Source: Arcticibacterium sp964021845 (GTDB lineage Bacteria; Bacteroidota; Bacteroidia; Cytophagales; Spirosomataceae). From it: DNA of 64,000 nucleotides. A program made the position numbers and the translations under genes. The notes beneath the pieces are model-generated. The model had not been told where the DNA came from and ran no database searches. It saw only the letters and a program-made list of their open reading frames with translations. The stretch is from assembly GCF_964021845.1 (NCBI RefSeq), contig NZ_CAXHZC010000002.1, forward strand, positions 496,001-560,000, written 5' to 3'. Positions 25,851 through 34,018 of this stretch are shown here, in pieces. Each line of letters opens with the position of its first letter. The stretch's first letter is position 1.

Positions 25851-26810
25851 ATGAAAAAAATCTTATTACTAGTTGCCCTGAGCGTTTCTTTTACCGGATT
25901 TGCTCAGGAATGGACAACTTTAGAAACTATTGGCGAAAGCACCCCGCGTGGTGAAAACTCTATGGTGGCTATTGGTAAAAAACTATACCTATTTGGTGGA
26001 AGAGGATTGAAACCGATGGAGGTTTATGACACCGAAACCAACACCTGGGAGAAAAAAGGAGAACTACCTTTAGAAATACATCATTTTCAAGCCGTGGCAT
26101 ATGATGGGGAGATTTATGTCTTAGGTGCGTTAACAGGCCCTTTCCCTCATGAAACTCCTATACCTAATGTATACATCTATAATCCTGAAAAGGACGAATG
26201 GCGAGTGGGACCTGAAGTCCCTAGAAAAAGAGGCTCTGCTGCCGTGTTTGTGTACAAAGACAAAATCTATGTAGTAAATGGAATTATAGACGGACACTGG
26301 GATGGTCATGTAGCTTGGTTTGATGAGTTTGACCCAAAAACAGGAACATGGAGAGAATTACCTGATTCGCCTCATGCTAGAGACCACGTGGTGGCAGGAG
26401 TAGTCAAAAACAAAGTGGTGATAGCCGCAGGTAGAAAGTCAAGACATAGGACAGGTGAAGTAATGACACTTACTGTTCCTTATACCGACGTTTATGATTT
26501 TAAAACGAATACCTGGACTACTATAGAAGGTGCTAACATTCCAACATTAAGAGCTGGGCCAGGCGTGGCAACCATTGGCTCTAAAGTTCTTTTTATGGGA
26601 GGAGAAGCCGCCGACCAAAAGCTCGCTCATAATGAGGTAGAGGCTTTTGACCTAAAAACCATGAAATGGAGCACACTTCCTCATTTGATTAGAGGAAGAC
26701 ATGCTAGTGGGGCAGCTAAAATTGGTAACAAGGTTTATATCTCTTCAGGTGTAGGAAATGCCGGTGGAAGCCCAGAATTAAACAGTTTGGAATGTTATGG
26801 CTGTAAATAG
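25851..26810 (+). CDS. secreted kelch-repeat beta-propeller protein
   Basis: A 319-aa protein with signal peptide MKKILLLVALSVSFTGFAQ and about six kelch blades. The repeated pattern is KLYLFGGRG...VYDTETNTWEKK / EIYVLGAL...VYIYNPEKDEWRVG / KIYVVNGI. The family includes carbohydrate-binding and oxidase propellers; no catalytic residues can be named. It starts 25 nt after the sugar dehydrogenase gene and overlaps the next gene by 14 nt, so a shared operon is likely. Confidence 0.88.
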   Translation: MKKILLLVALSVSFTGFAQEWTTLETIGESTPRGENSMVAIGKKLYLFGGRGLKPMEVYDTETNTWEKKGELPLEIHHFQAVAYDGEIYVLGALTGPFPHETPIPNVYIYNPEKDEWRVGPEVPRKRGSAAVFVYKDKIYVVNGIIDGHWDGHVAWFDEFDPKTGTWRELPDSPHARDHVVAGVVKNKVVIAAGRKSRHRTGEVMTLTVPYTDVYDFKTNTWTTIEGANIPTLRAGPGVATIGSKVLFMGGEAADQKLAHNEVEAFDLKTMKWSTLPHLIRGRHASGAAKIGNKVYISSGVGNAGGSPELNSLECYGCK

Positions 26811-27252
26811 AATAGCTTTTATTCTTTTACTCTTTGTTCTTCCCTTTTCGCTTAAAGCTCAAAAGGGAAGTAACGAAGAACAATTAAAAGCCTTAATTCA
26901 AAACTCTTTTGATGATATTTTCAGTAAACAAAAGAAAGAAAAGGTAACTCAATATTATACGAGCGATTTTCTTCTTTTAGAAGCTGGCATAGTTTGGAAC
27001 CTTGACTCAGTTTACTCTTATATAGATAGAGCAAATGCCAGAAAAATAAAGCCAGAAAGAATCAACACTTTTGATTTTCTAGATATCAAAGTAAAAGGTA
27101 AATTGGCCTGGGTAGCTTATCAAAATTATGCCAACATAAAGATTGATGGTAAGTCTGTGGTAAAACTTCACTGGCTAGAAAGTGGCTCTGCCATCAAAAC
27201 TAAAGAAGGTTGGAAACTGGAGTTATTACATTCTACAATTGTTCCGAGGTGA
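26797..27252 (+). CDS. secreted SnoaL/DUF4440-like (NTF2 fold) protein
   Basis: A 151-aa protein with a signal peptide ending LPFSLKAQ. The mature part begins with an amphipathic helix (QLKALIQNSFDDIFSKQ), then YYTSDFLLLEAGIVWN and alternating strands ending EGWKLELLHSTIVPR, the layout of NTF2-like DUF4440 proteins. It may be a small-molecule-binding or unassigned enzyme domain. It starts inside the kelch gene's last codons (overlap 26797-26810). Confidence 0.75.
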   Translation: MAVNRIAFILLLFVLPFSLKAQKGSNEEQLKALIQNSFDDIFSKQKKEKVTQYYTSDFLLLEAGIVWNLDSVYSYIDRANARKIKPERINTFDFLDIKVKGKLAWVAYQNYANIKIDGKSVVKLHWLESGSAIKTKEGWKLELLHSTIVPR

Positions 27253-27658
27253 TTCGCTAATTCTAACATTTTCTTATTCAGACGCCTCTTTGTAAGAATA
27301 CAAAAAAAGTAACAAACTGCATCAAACCAATGTATCGTCACTAAGGGACGTCTGAACATCAACCTCTTTATTTATTCGACCTTCGGGCTACCTATGTTTA
27401 GTCCCTCACGGGACTCTTATGCTCTTGATATTTCGAATTCATTATAGATTACTTTCAACGAGATTACATATCATATGCTAAGCTCTCCTAATTTCATCTT
27501 AGAATTCAATATCTGTTGCTATAATACCTTTGACATCTTCTTTTAAATTTCAGCTGTTGATAAGTTTATTTGCCCACCCAAATCTTGCTGATTAATTTCG
27601 GAGTTTACTAACCTTCAAAGGAAGGTTAAAATGTACTTTAGCCTATCTTTTTGAAGAC
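27253..27658. other. 406-bp intergenic region with small palindromes
   Basis: No gene is seen here. It holds an 8-bp inverted repeat TTCAGACG (27277-27284) / CGTCTGAA (27349-27356), a compact hairpin AGTCCC-TCAC-GGGACT (27400-27415) and, just before the helicase gene, AACCTTC-AAAG-GAAGGTT (27610-27627). The GGGACT palindrome resembles the small-palindrome elements at 45.1-45.7 kb and may be a degenerate dispersed repeat. Confidence 0.45.
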
Positions 27659-30592
27659 ATGAAGGTATCTACTTCGGAACCGTTTAGCATCATTTACTCC
27701 CTCTATCAACACCAGTATTTAGGCTACCTGTTTGAGTCGTTTATGGTGCAGTTAAATCAGCGAGGTGAGCTGACTTTTGCTCATCAAAATGTATCGTCAA
27801 GAAATATTGAAGAGTTTTCTAAAGGTATTGACGATGTTGATATTGAATTGGTAAACTTAATGGACGCTATTCACCAAGATACCATACTTCAAAAGTTCAA
27901 CCCTAAAAAACTAAAACCCTTCGACTATTTCACTAAAGTATATGCTGGCGAAAGACCCGACCTTGGCATGCAGGCTGCCATAGAAGAGTACCTGAATAAT
28001 TATAGGGCGGCAATTTTACCCAAACTGGTAGGCAAACGTTTTTTCATCATGGGTGAAGACGGTGACCCTACTAGACAAGAAGTAAAAGTTATGGGTGAGA
28101 AAACGAAGGTTTTCATGAATTTTCACCGTAAAGAAGACCACACCATTTACTTTCCAGTACTAAAATGTGCTGGTGAAAAAGTTAGATTACAGCATGTAGG
28201 AGCTCAAATGCTCAGCGACTCCCCAGCTTTTCTTTTAAGCGAAAACAGGCTTCACTATTTCGATAAGCATATTGACGGAAAAAAACTGCGTCCGTTTTTT
28301 GACAAAAACAATATCAGGATAGAACGCAGAATTGAAAAGACCTATTTCAGGAAATTTGTTGGGCCACTAATAGCTCAGTTTAATGTCTTTGGCCATGGAG
28401 AGGGTTTTGAAATTACAGAAGAAAGAGCAACCGCTTCGCCGGAGCTACTCATCACAGACTTAAGTACAAAAAAGCAATCTCCTACCCTATTTGACACACC
28501 AGCAAAAGCTGCAGACAGTCCAGATAAAATTAACTTTGACCTGAGTTTTGTTTACGGAAATTCCACTTTTAGGTTTGATAGCCTAGCAGCTAATGCCAAT
28601 GTAAAAGTGGAAGAAAAAGGAGATGGCTGGGTTTTTCATAAGATTAAAAGAGATTTAGACTTTGAGAAAGATATTATCAATCAAATAAAAGCTTTAGGAC
28701 AAGACCTTATTCACGGCAGAAAAGCTCTTAACAAGAATGAAGGTTTCAGCTGGTTACAGCTTAATGCCAAAGCTTTAGAAGATGCAGGAATAGCCGTCAA
28801 ACAATCTGCCGACTCGGAAAAAAAATATCATCTGGGCACATCTTCCATAGAAGTTAGCATTGAAGAAAACGCTGACTGGTTTGACATAAAAACAAAAGTG
28901 CAATTTGGCTCCTTTGAAGTTCCTTTCTTGAAACTTCGCGAGCTAGTTTTGGCTAACATTCGTGAGTTTAAGCTCCCTAACGGACATATTGCGGTTATTC
29001 CTGAAGAGTGGTTTATTAGGTATCATGAGCTTTTCACTTTAACAGACATTGGCGAAGAAGATGAACTTATTCTGAAAAAACATCACCTAAATCTGGTTCA
29101 AAATTTAGAAGAGGATGGATTAGCAACCACCGTCATTGGAAGGAAGCTTCAAGGGCTAAATAATTTTGAGTCAATTAAATCTTATGAGGTTCCCGAGGGT
29201 TTCCAGGGAGAACTTAGGCCTTATCAAAAAGCAGGTTATGACTGGATAAATTTCTTACGAGATTTCAACCTTGGCGGCTGCCTAGCCGATGACATGGGCT
29301 TAGGAAAAACGGTGATGACTTTAGCGTTTTTGCAATCAATCAAAAATGATGGTATCAAAAATCCTATACTTTTGGTAATGCCTACTTCCTTAATTTATAA
29401 CTGGGAAAAAGAGGCGGAGCGTTTTACACCTGAACTAAAAACACTTAAGCATACTGGTGGACAAAGAATAAAGAAGACGGAGCACTTTAAAGATTACGAT
29501 CTCATTCTGACTTCTTATGGTGTCTTGAGACTAGATATTAAATTCATAGAAAAATTCAGATTTGAGTACGTGATTTTGGATGAGTCGCAGGCTATAAAGA
29601 ATCCTTCGTCAAATATTTCGAAATCCGTAAGGCTTTTAAACTGTAAAAATAGGCTTATTCTAACTGGAACTCCATTAGAAAATAGCACGATGGACTTATG
29701 GAGTCAAATGACTTTCATAAACCCTGGGCTACTCGGTTCGCAGGCATATTTTAAAGATAAATACCAACTACCGATAGAAAAAAAGCGTGATGAAGAGGCT
29801 TCTAAAAGGCTTTACAGTAAAATTAAGCCTTTCATGCTTCGTAGGCATAAATCTCAAGTAGCCACTGAGCTTCCCGAGAAAATAGAAAGTGTGCAATACT
29901 GTGACATGTCAAAAGCTCAAGAGAAGCTTTATGAGGAAACAAAGGCCTATTACCGAAATATGATCATTGATCATATTCAAGAAAAGGGTGTCAATAAATC
30001 GCAATTAGTGGTCTTGCAGGGCTTGTCTAAACTTCGTCAAATGGCCAACAACCCCTTAATGGTAGACCCTGAATACGATGGCGACTCAGGAAAAGACTCT
30101 GACGTAATTCATAAGCTAAAAAGTATTATAGAAAGTGGTTCTAAGGTTTTAGTATTTAGTCAATTCGTTAAACACCTAACCATTATCAGAAAGTACCTCA
30201 ATGATAATAAAATAAGCCACTCATATCTAGACGGAAGTACAAAAAACAGAGAACAAGAAGTTGATAATTTTCAGAATGATGAAAACATCAAAGTCTTCTT
30301 AATTTCGTTAAAAGCTGGTGGTGTAGGTCTAAACCTAACGGCAGCAGAATATGTGTTCCTGCTAGACCCATGGTGGAACCCCGCCATAGAAGCCCAAGCT
30401 GTAGATAGAGCCCACAGAATAGGTCAGAAAAACACTGTATTTACTTACAAGTTCATTAGCCGAAATACAGTAGAAGAAAAAATATTGGCTCTCCAAAACA
30501 AGAAAAAAAGATTATTTGACGAACTCATCACCACCGAAGAGACTTTCATGAAATCTCTTAATCAGGAGGATATTTTGAATCTTCTAGAATAA
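27659..30592 (+). CDS. SNF2-family (Swi2/Snf2) helicase/ATPase
   Basis: A 977-aa protein. The N-terminal half (1 to about 500) is a Bacteroidota-specific region without recognised motifs. The C-terminal SF2 engine has motif I DDMGLGKT (544-551), motif II DESQ (641-644), motif III LTGTPLEN, motif V SLKAGGVGLNL and motif VI QAVDRAHRIGQ. The family translocates on dsDNA to remodel protein-DNA complexes, often in repair or transcription. A C-terminal coiled region follows. It is transcribed alone or with the downstream SET gene. Confidence 0.93.
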   Translation: MKVSTSEPFSIIYSLYQHQYLGYLFESFMVQLNQRGELTFAHQNVSSRNIEEFSKGIDDVDIELVNLMDAIHQDTILQKFNPKKLKPFDYFTKVYAGERPDLGMQAAIEEYLNNYRAAILPKLVGKRFFIMGEDGDPTRQEVKVMGEKTKVFMNFHRKEDHTIYFPVLKCAGEKVRLQHVGAQMLSDSPAFLLSENRLHYFDKHIDGKKLRPFFDKNNIRIERRIEKTYFRKFVGPLIAQFNVFGHGEGFEITEERATASPELLITDLSTKKQSPTLFDTPAKAADSPDKINFDLSFVYGNSTFRFDSLAANANVKVEEKGDGWVFHKIKRDLDFEKDIINQIKALGQDLIHGRKALNKNEGFSWLQLNAKALEDAGIAVKQSADSEKKYHLGTSSIEVSIEENADWFDIKTKVQFGSFEVPFLKLRELVLANIREFKLPNGHIAVIPEEWFIRYHELFTLTDIGEEDELILKKHHLNLVQNLEEDGLATTVIGRKLQGLNNFESIKSYEVPEGFQGELRPYQKAGYDWINFLRDFNLGGCLADDMGLGKTVMTLAFLQSIKNDGIKNPILLVMPTSLIYNWEKEAERFTPELKTLKHTGGQRIKKTEHFKDYDLILTSYGVLRLDIKFIEKFRFEYVILDESQAIKNPSSNISKSVRLLNCKNRLILTGTPLENSTMDLWSQMTFINPGLLGSQAYFKDKYQLPIEKKRDEEASKRLYSKIKPFMLRRHKSQVATELPEKIESVQYCDMSKAQEKLYEETKAYYRNMIIDHIQEKGVNKSQLVVLQGLSKLRQMANNPLMVDPEYDGDSGKDSDVIHKLKSIIESGSKVLVFSQFVKHLTIIRKYLNDNKISHSYLDGSTKNREQEVDNFQNDENIKVFLISLKAGGVGLNLTAAEYVFLLDPWWNPAIEAQAVDRAHRIGQKNTVFTYKFISRNTVEEKILALQNKKKRLFDELITTEETFMKSLNQEDILNLLE

Positions 30593-30734
30593 GATAAGAA
30601 TCACAAAACATCAAGGAACTATTTTACTAAAAACCAGTAGTTTATACCAATAAATAATTAAGAATAGTTTTACATTTTCGTTTGAAATTATCTGTAAAAT
30701 TGTATTCAAATATTGATTACAAAAACAGGTTAAA

Positions 30735-31328
30735 ATGATTCATCCTCATACGAAATTAGTGTTCATCAATGAGCAAATAGGATACGGTGTTTTTGCCACC
30801 AGATTTATCCCAAAAGGTACCATCACTTACGTCAAAGATGCCTTAGAAATCATCATTTCTGATGAACGTTTTAAAGAGCATACGCCAGAGGTTAAGGAAA
30901 TAATAGAAAAATATTCTTACAGAGATCAAAACGGCGATAACATCATAAGCTGGGACTTTGCAAAGTATGTTAACCACTGCTGCAACTGTAACACCATAAG
31001 TACTGGCTACGGCTTTGAAATGGCCATTAGAGACATTTACCCCGACGAGCAAATTACTGACGAATACGGCATATTTAATTTAAAAGAAGAAATGCCACTC
31101 AGCTGTGGAGAAACCTGCTGTCGAAAAAAAATAGCACCAGATGATTTCAGCAAATATTACCAAGATTGGGATGCCAAAATCAAGGAGTCTATTTTCTTTC
31201 TGTTTGATGTAAATCAGCCTTTATTGAGTTTAGTAGACGACCAAACGAAAGGAGAATTAGCTATTCTGAAAAAGTACCCAGAAGAATACAAGTCCGTATC
31301 GGCATTAATGCATCAGGTACCAGCATAA
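30735..31328 (+). CDS. SET-domain protein (putative lysine methyltransferase)
   Basis: A 197-aa protein with the SET motifs in order: IGYGVFATRFIPKGT (SET-N, ~15-30), YVNHCCNCN (NHxC-type SAM/pseudoknot motif, ~77-85) and RDIYPDEQITDEYG (~96-109). The post-SET-like cysteines CGETCC follow near 121-126. SET enzymes methylate protein lysines, and bacterial members have been reported to act on ribosomal or DNA-binding proteins; the substrate here is unknown. It lies 142 nt after the SNF2 helicase gene. A strong terminator follows. Confidence 0.85.
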   Translation: MIHPHTKLVFINEQIGYGVFATRFIPKGTITYVKDALEIIISDERFKEHTPEVKEIIEKYSYRDQNGDNIISWDFAKYVNHCCNCNTISTGYGFEMAIRDIYPDEQITDEYGIFNLKEEMPLSCGETCCRKKIAPDDFSKYYQDWDAKIKESIFFLFDVNQPLLSLVDDQTKGELAILKKYPEEYKSVSALMHQVPA

Positions 31329-31329
31329 A

Positions 31330-31359
31330 AAAAGCAGAAGCCATTTGGCTTCTGCTTTT
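31330..31359. terminator. bidirectional terminator after the SET gene
   Basis: AAAAGCAGAAGCC (31330-31342) pairs with GGCTTCTGCTTTT (31347-31359) around ATTT. It has 13 perfect base pairs with A/T tails on both sides and serves the convergent isomerase gene as well. Confidence 0.9.
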
Positions 31360-31382
31360 CAATTCTTTTCTCTTTAAAAAGC

Positions 31383-32240
31383 TTAAAAAATTAAGTTCTT
31401 CATAAACTCAGCATCGTTTGCCATGCTAGTGATGCTGTCTTTTGGGTATTGCTCCTGCTCCACCAAATAGTATTTCATACCATTATCTTTAGCCACTCTT
31501 AATAGTTTTGCATAATCTATAACACCATCTGCCAAATCTGTTTGAACTGGTCGCTTCTCACCTTCTTTAGGTTCTTTTGATATAAGCTGTTTGATATGGC
31601 ATAGTTCATATCTTTTACCATATTTCTGTAAGTGTGCTATGGTATTTTCTCCGGCCGCTTCTGACCAACACATGTCCAATTCAAAGCAAACTTTTTCCGG
31701 GTCTGTATTTTCTAAAAGCACCATCTGCCCCTTCATTCCACTCACAAAAGCGAAAGAATAAGAGTGATTATGATACCCAAACTTTATACCGTGTCTATTA
31801 CAAATATCTCCTGCAGCATTAAATTTATCAGCCACTTTTTTCCAAGCATCCATGCTAGGTTGCATACCAATAAACGGACACATCACATATTTAAGACCAG
31901 CTTCAGCAGCATTAGCCGCTAGCTCATCCGTAATGCCATCTAAACGCATGTGCGTGCTTATCATTTTCACGTCAATATCCTTTAAGAACTTCTTACATTC
32001 TTTCGGACTCATTCCCCAAAACGGGTCTGCAGAATAGCTTTCAAATAACCTATAACCCATTCCTGCCAATTTCTCCATGGTTCCTTTTGCGTCTTTTGGC
32101 ATCAGGTCACGCACACTATATAATTGACATCCAAACTTCTTTACAGTACCCAGGTTATTACTACTTGCAAGTAAATTACCGGATGTCATAGCTAAAGCTA
32201 GAGCAGCACTACCTTGGTATATAAAATCTCTTCTTTTCAT
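31383..32240 (-). CDS. Tat-exported sugar phosphate isomerase/epimerase-like (AP endonuclease 2 fold) protein
   Basis: A 285-aa TIM-barrel of the xylose-isomerase-like/AP_endonuc_2 superfamily. The N-terminus MKRRDFIYQGSAALALAMTS is a short Tat-like signal (RR). Metal-ligand candidates are spread along the barrel: STHMRLDG, GYHNHSYSF, FELDMCW and LVEQEQYPKDS. Secreted members are common in Bacteroidota polysaccharide metabolism; the exact substrate is unknown. It stands alone. Confidence 0.85.
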   Translation of the reverse strand: MKRRDFIYQGSAALALAMTSGNLLASSNNLGTVKKFGCQLYSVRDLMPKDAKGTMEKLAGMGYRLFESYSADPFWGMSPKECKKFLKDIDVKMISTHMRLDGITDELAANAAEAGLKYVMCPFIGMQPSMDAWKKVADKFNAAGDICNRHGIKFGYHNHSYSFAFVSGMKGQMVLLENTDPEKVCFELDMCWSEAAGENTIAHLQKYGKRYELCHIKQLISKEPKEGEKRPVQTDLADGVIDYAKLLRVAKDNGMKYYLVEQEQYPKDSITSMANDAEFMKNLIF

Positions 32241-32383
32241 TGGGTTAGATATATTTAAACTAATTCAGTTATTTATTGAAAAGTAAAGATATTGAAATAA
32301 AAGGCAAGAGTAAACCGAGTAGAAAACCTTCGTTCAAATTAATAGACAAATAGCCGCTTTTTGAGAATCGCGGGCATGCCTTC

Positions 32384-33163
32384 CTAACTCTCAAACATAT
32401 CCGCCAAACCTCCAATAACGGAGCCTCCTTCTTTATTTGCATTTCCACCCGCTGGAGATAAACGTCTTATCAATTTAGAAATAGGTAATGACTGAATCCA
32501 TACTTTTCCTGTACCAGAAAGTGTTGCTAAGAACATTCCTTCACCTCCAAAAACCATTGATTTTAGTCCACCAGCACGCTGAATATCAAAATTAAGCTGA
32601 GGTTCATAACCTACTATGCAGCCTGTGTCTATTCTTAATGTTTCATTATTTAAGGTACGCTCCATTACTACGCCACCTGAGTGTATAAAAGCAAGTCCGT
32701 CACCTTGAATTCTTTCCAAAATAAAACCTTCGCCACCAAAAAGTCCTGCTCCAAAACGCTTATTAAAGTGAATCGAAATTTGTGTCCCCATAGCCGCACA
32801 CAGAAATGCGTCCTTCTGAACTATGAGTGTATTTCCTTTTATTTCAGATAAATCTACAGGCTTTATGGTGCCAGGATACGGAGCAGCAAAGGCTACTTTC
32901 TTTTTACCATGTCCACGGTTAGTAAAGTGAGTCATAAAAAGGGATTCTCCCATCAAAACCCTGCTTCCAGCTTTGAAAAGTTTGCCTAAAACACTTTCGT
33001 TGGCATTGCTGCCATCACCCATTTTGGTTTCAAACTGAATGCCGTCTTCCATAAAAAGCATACTTCCTGCTTCGGCTATAACGGTTTCGCTCGGGTCTAA
33101 TTCTATTTCTACTACTTGGATATCTTCACCCAAGATTTCATAATCTATTTCATGACTTCTCAT
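32384..33163 (-). CDS. AIM24/TIGR00266 family protein
   Basis: A 259-aa beta-helical protein. Signature glycine-rich turns are visible: VIAEAGSMLFMEDG (~29-42), SLFMTHFTN (~75-83), GGEGFILERIQGDG and MVFGGEGMFLATLSG. The TIGR00266 family is widely conserved but of unknown function, related to the yeast mitochondrial Aim24 fold. Its start overlaps the stop of a 65-aa upstream gene by 4 nt, so the pair is translationally coupled. Confidence 0.88.
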   Translation of the reverse strand: MRSHEIDYEILGEDIQVVEIELDPSETVIAEAGSMLFMEDGIQFETKMGDGSNANESVLGKLFKAGSRVLMGESLFMTHFTNRGHGKKKVAFAAPYPGTIKPVDLSEIKGNTLIVQKDAFLCAAMGTQISIHFNKRFGAGLFGGEGFILERIQGDGLAFIHSGGVVMERTLNNETLRIDTGCIVGYEPQLNFDIQRAGGLKSMVFGGEGMFLATLSGTGKVWIQSLPISKLIRRLSPAGGNANKEGGSVIGGLADMFES

Positions 33164-33357
33164 TTCTTCTTTTTTGTTTTTGGTGGGTCTATATCTTTTA
33201 GTTTTTTGTCGTCTACGTTGTCATTTAAGAAATTATTGATTTTCTCAACATCGTATGACATCTGAATTTCACCGAAGGTGTTGATTTTGATATCGAAACC
33301 ATCAAGGTCTTTGTGCACCTTTGGCTTATCGTCGTTTAATTCTTTTTTCTTTCCCAT
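33160..33357 (-). CDS. small hydrophilic protein coupled to the AIM24 homologue
   Basis: A 65-aa, highly charged protein with Lys-rich ends (MGKKKELNDD and PPKTKKKK) and a central FDIKINTFGEIQMSYDVEKINNFL. It overlaps the AIM24-like gene by 4 nt, which suggests a linked role. No family is recognised with confidence. Confidence 0.75.
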   Translation of the reverse strand: MGKKKELNDDKPKVHKDLDGFDIKINTFGEIQMSYDVEKINNFLNDNVDDKKLKDIDPPKTKKKK

Positions 33358-33462
33358 AATCTTGTTTTGAATAATGTTAAGACTAAAATATAAAAAAACT
33401 CACCGACATAACGTAAATTATGATGGTGAGTTCCTTTTGCTTGATAAGTGGGAGATTTACAA

Positions 33463-33705
33463 TTATAAGTACTTATTCACTTTGGAGGTTTTTATTACAG
33501 TAATAACCTTAATCACTCCTTCAGAATCTGAAGTATACGTTATTAATAATTTCTTATTTTCATTTGTCAATTTCTTGTAACAGACTTTCGAATCTTCTTC
33601 CAGCGTGATTTTATCAGGATTGAGAATACATTCCACTATTTCCTCAAAAGATATATTCCTCATTTGAGCACGTATTCTAGCATGATTGCTTAAAATTATA
33701 CGCAC
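33463..33705 (-). CDS. DUF4258-like protein (putative toxin)
   Basis: An 80-aa protein with SNHARIRAQMRNISFEEIVECILNPDKI (residues ~5-32) followed by strands carrying KKLLITYTSDSEGVIKVITVIKT, the DUF4258 layout. From recall, it resembles the RelE-like fold used by some mRNA-targeting toxins. It overlaps the upstream DUF2283 gene by 10 nt, in the antitoxin-first order typical of toxin-antitoxin modules. Confidence 0.75.
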   Translation of the reverse strand: MRIILSNHARIRAQMRNISFEEIVECILNPDKITLEEDSKVCYKKLTNENKKLLITYTSDSEGVIKVITVIKTSKVNKYL

Positions 33706-33926
33706 TCAGAAACTTCTTTATTCGACAGTAAAATACTATTAATCAAGGGATAGTTTTGTGACACTTTAAGTATTTCAATTCCTACTAGTCCACCAGACTG
33801 TGAAATATCTACCCAGCAATTTTCCCCTCTTTGCTCTGTTTCCACTACTTCTTCGTTCGAAAGGGTGATATAACAAGCATCAACCTCCGAATCAAAACTT
33901 ACTTGTTCAAATAGTTTCATTTTCAT
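33696..33926 (-). CDS. DUF2283 family protein (putative antitoxin)
   Basis: A 76-aa protein with the DUF2283 pattern DSEVDACYITLSNEE, the polar middle CWVDISQSGGLVGIEIL and a short end. DUF2283 genes are often paired with DUF4258, as here with a 10-nt overlap. It has no HTH, so autoregulation is uncertain. It is a candidate antitoxin for the overlapping partner. Confidence 0.75.
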   Translation of the reverse strand: MKMKLFEQVSFDSEVDACYITLSNEEVVETEQRGENCWVDISQSGGLVGIEILKVSQNYPLINSILLSNKEVSECV

Positions 33927-34018
33927 CTCGAACTTTCTTTAATTAACTCAATTTAAGCTAATTGCTATATTAGAACAAGAAAACCAAAGTATTTAGTTCT
34001 AGTTATTAATTGAAAAAA

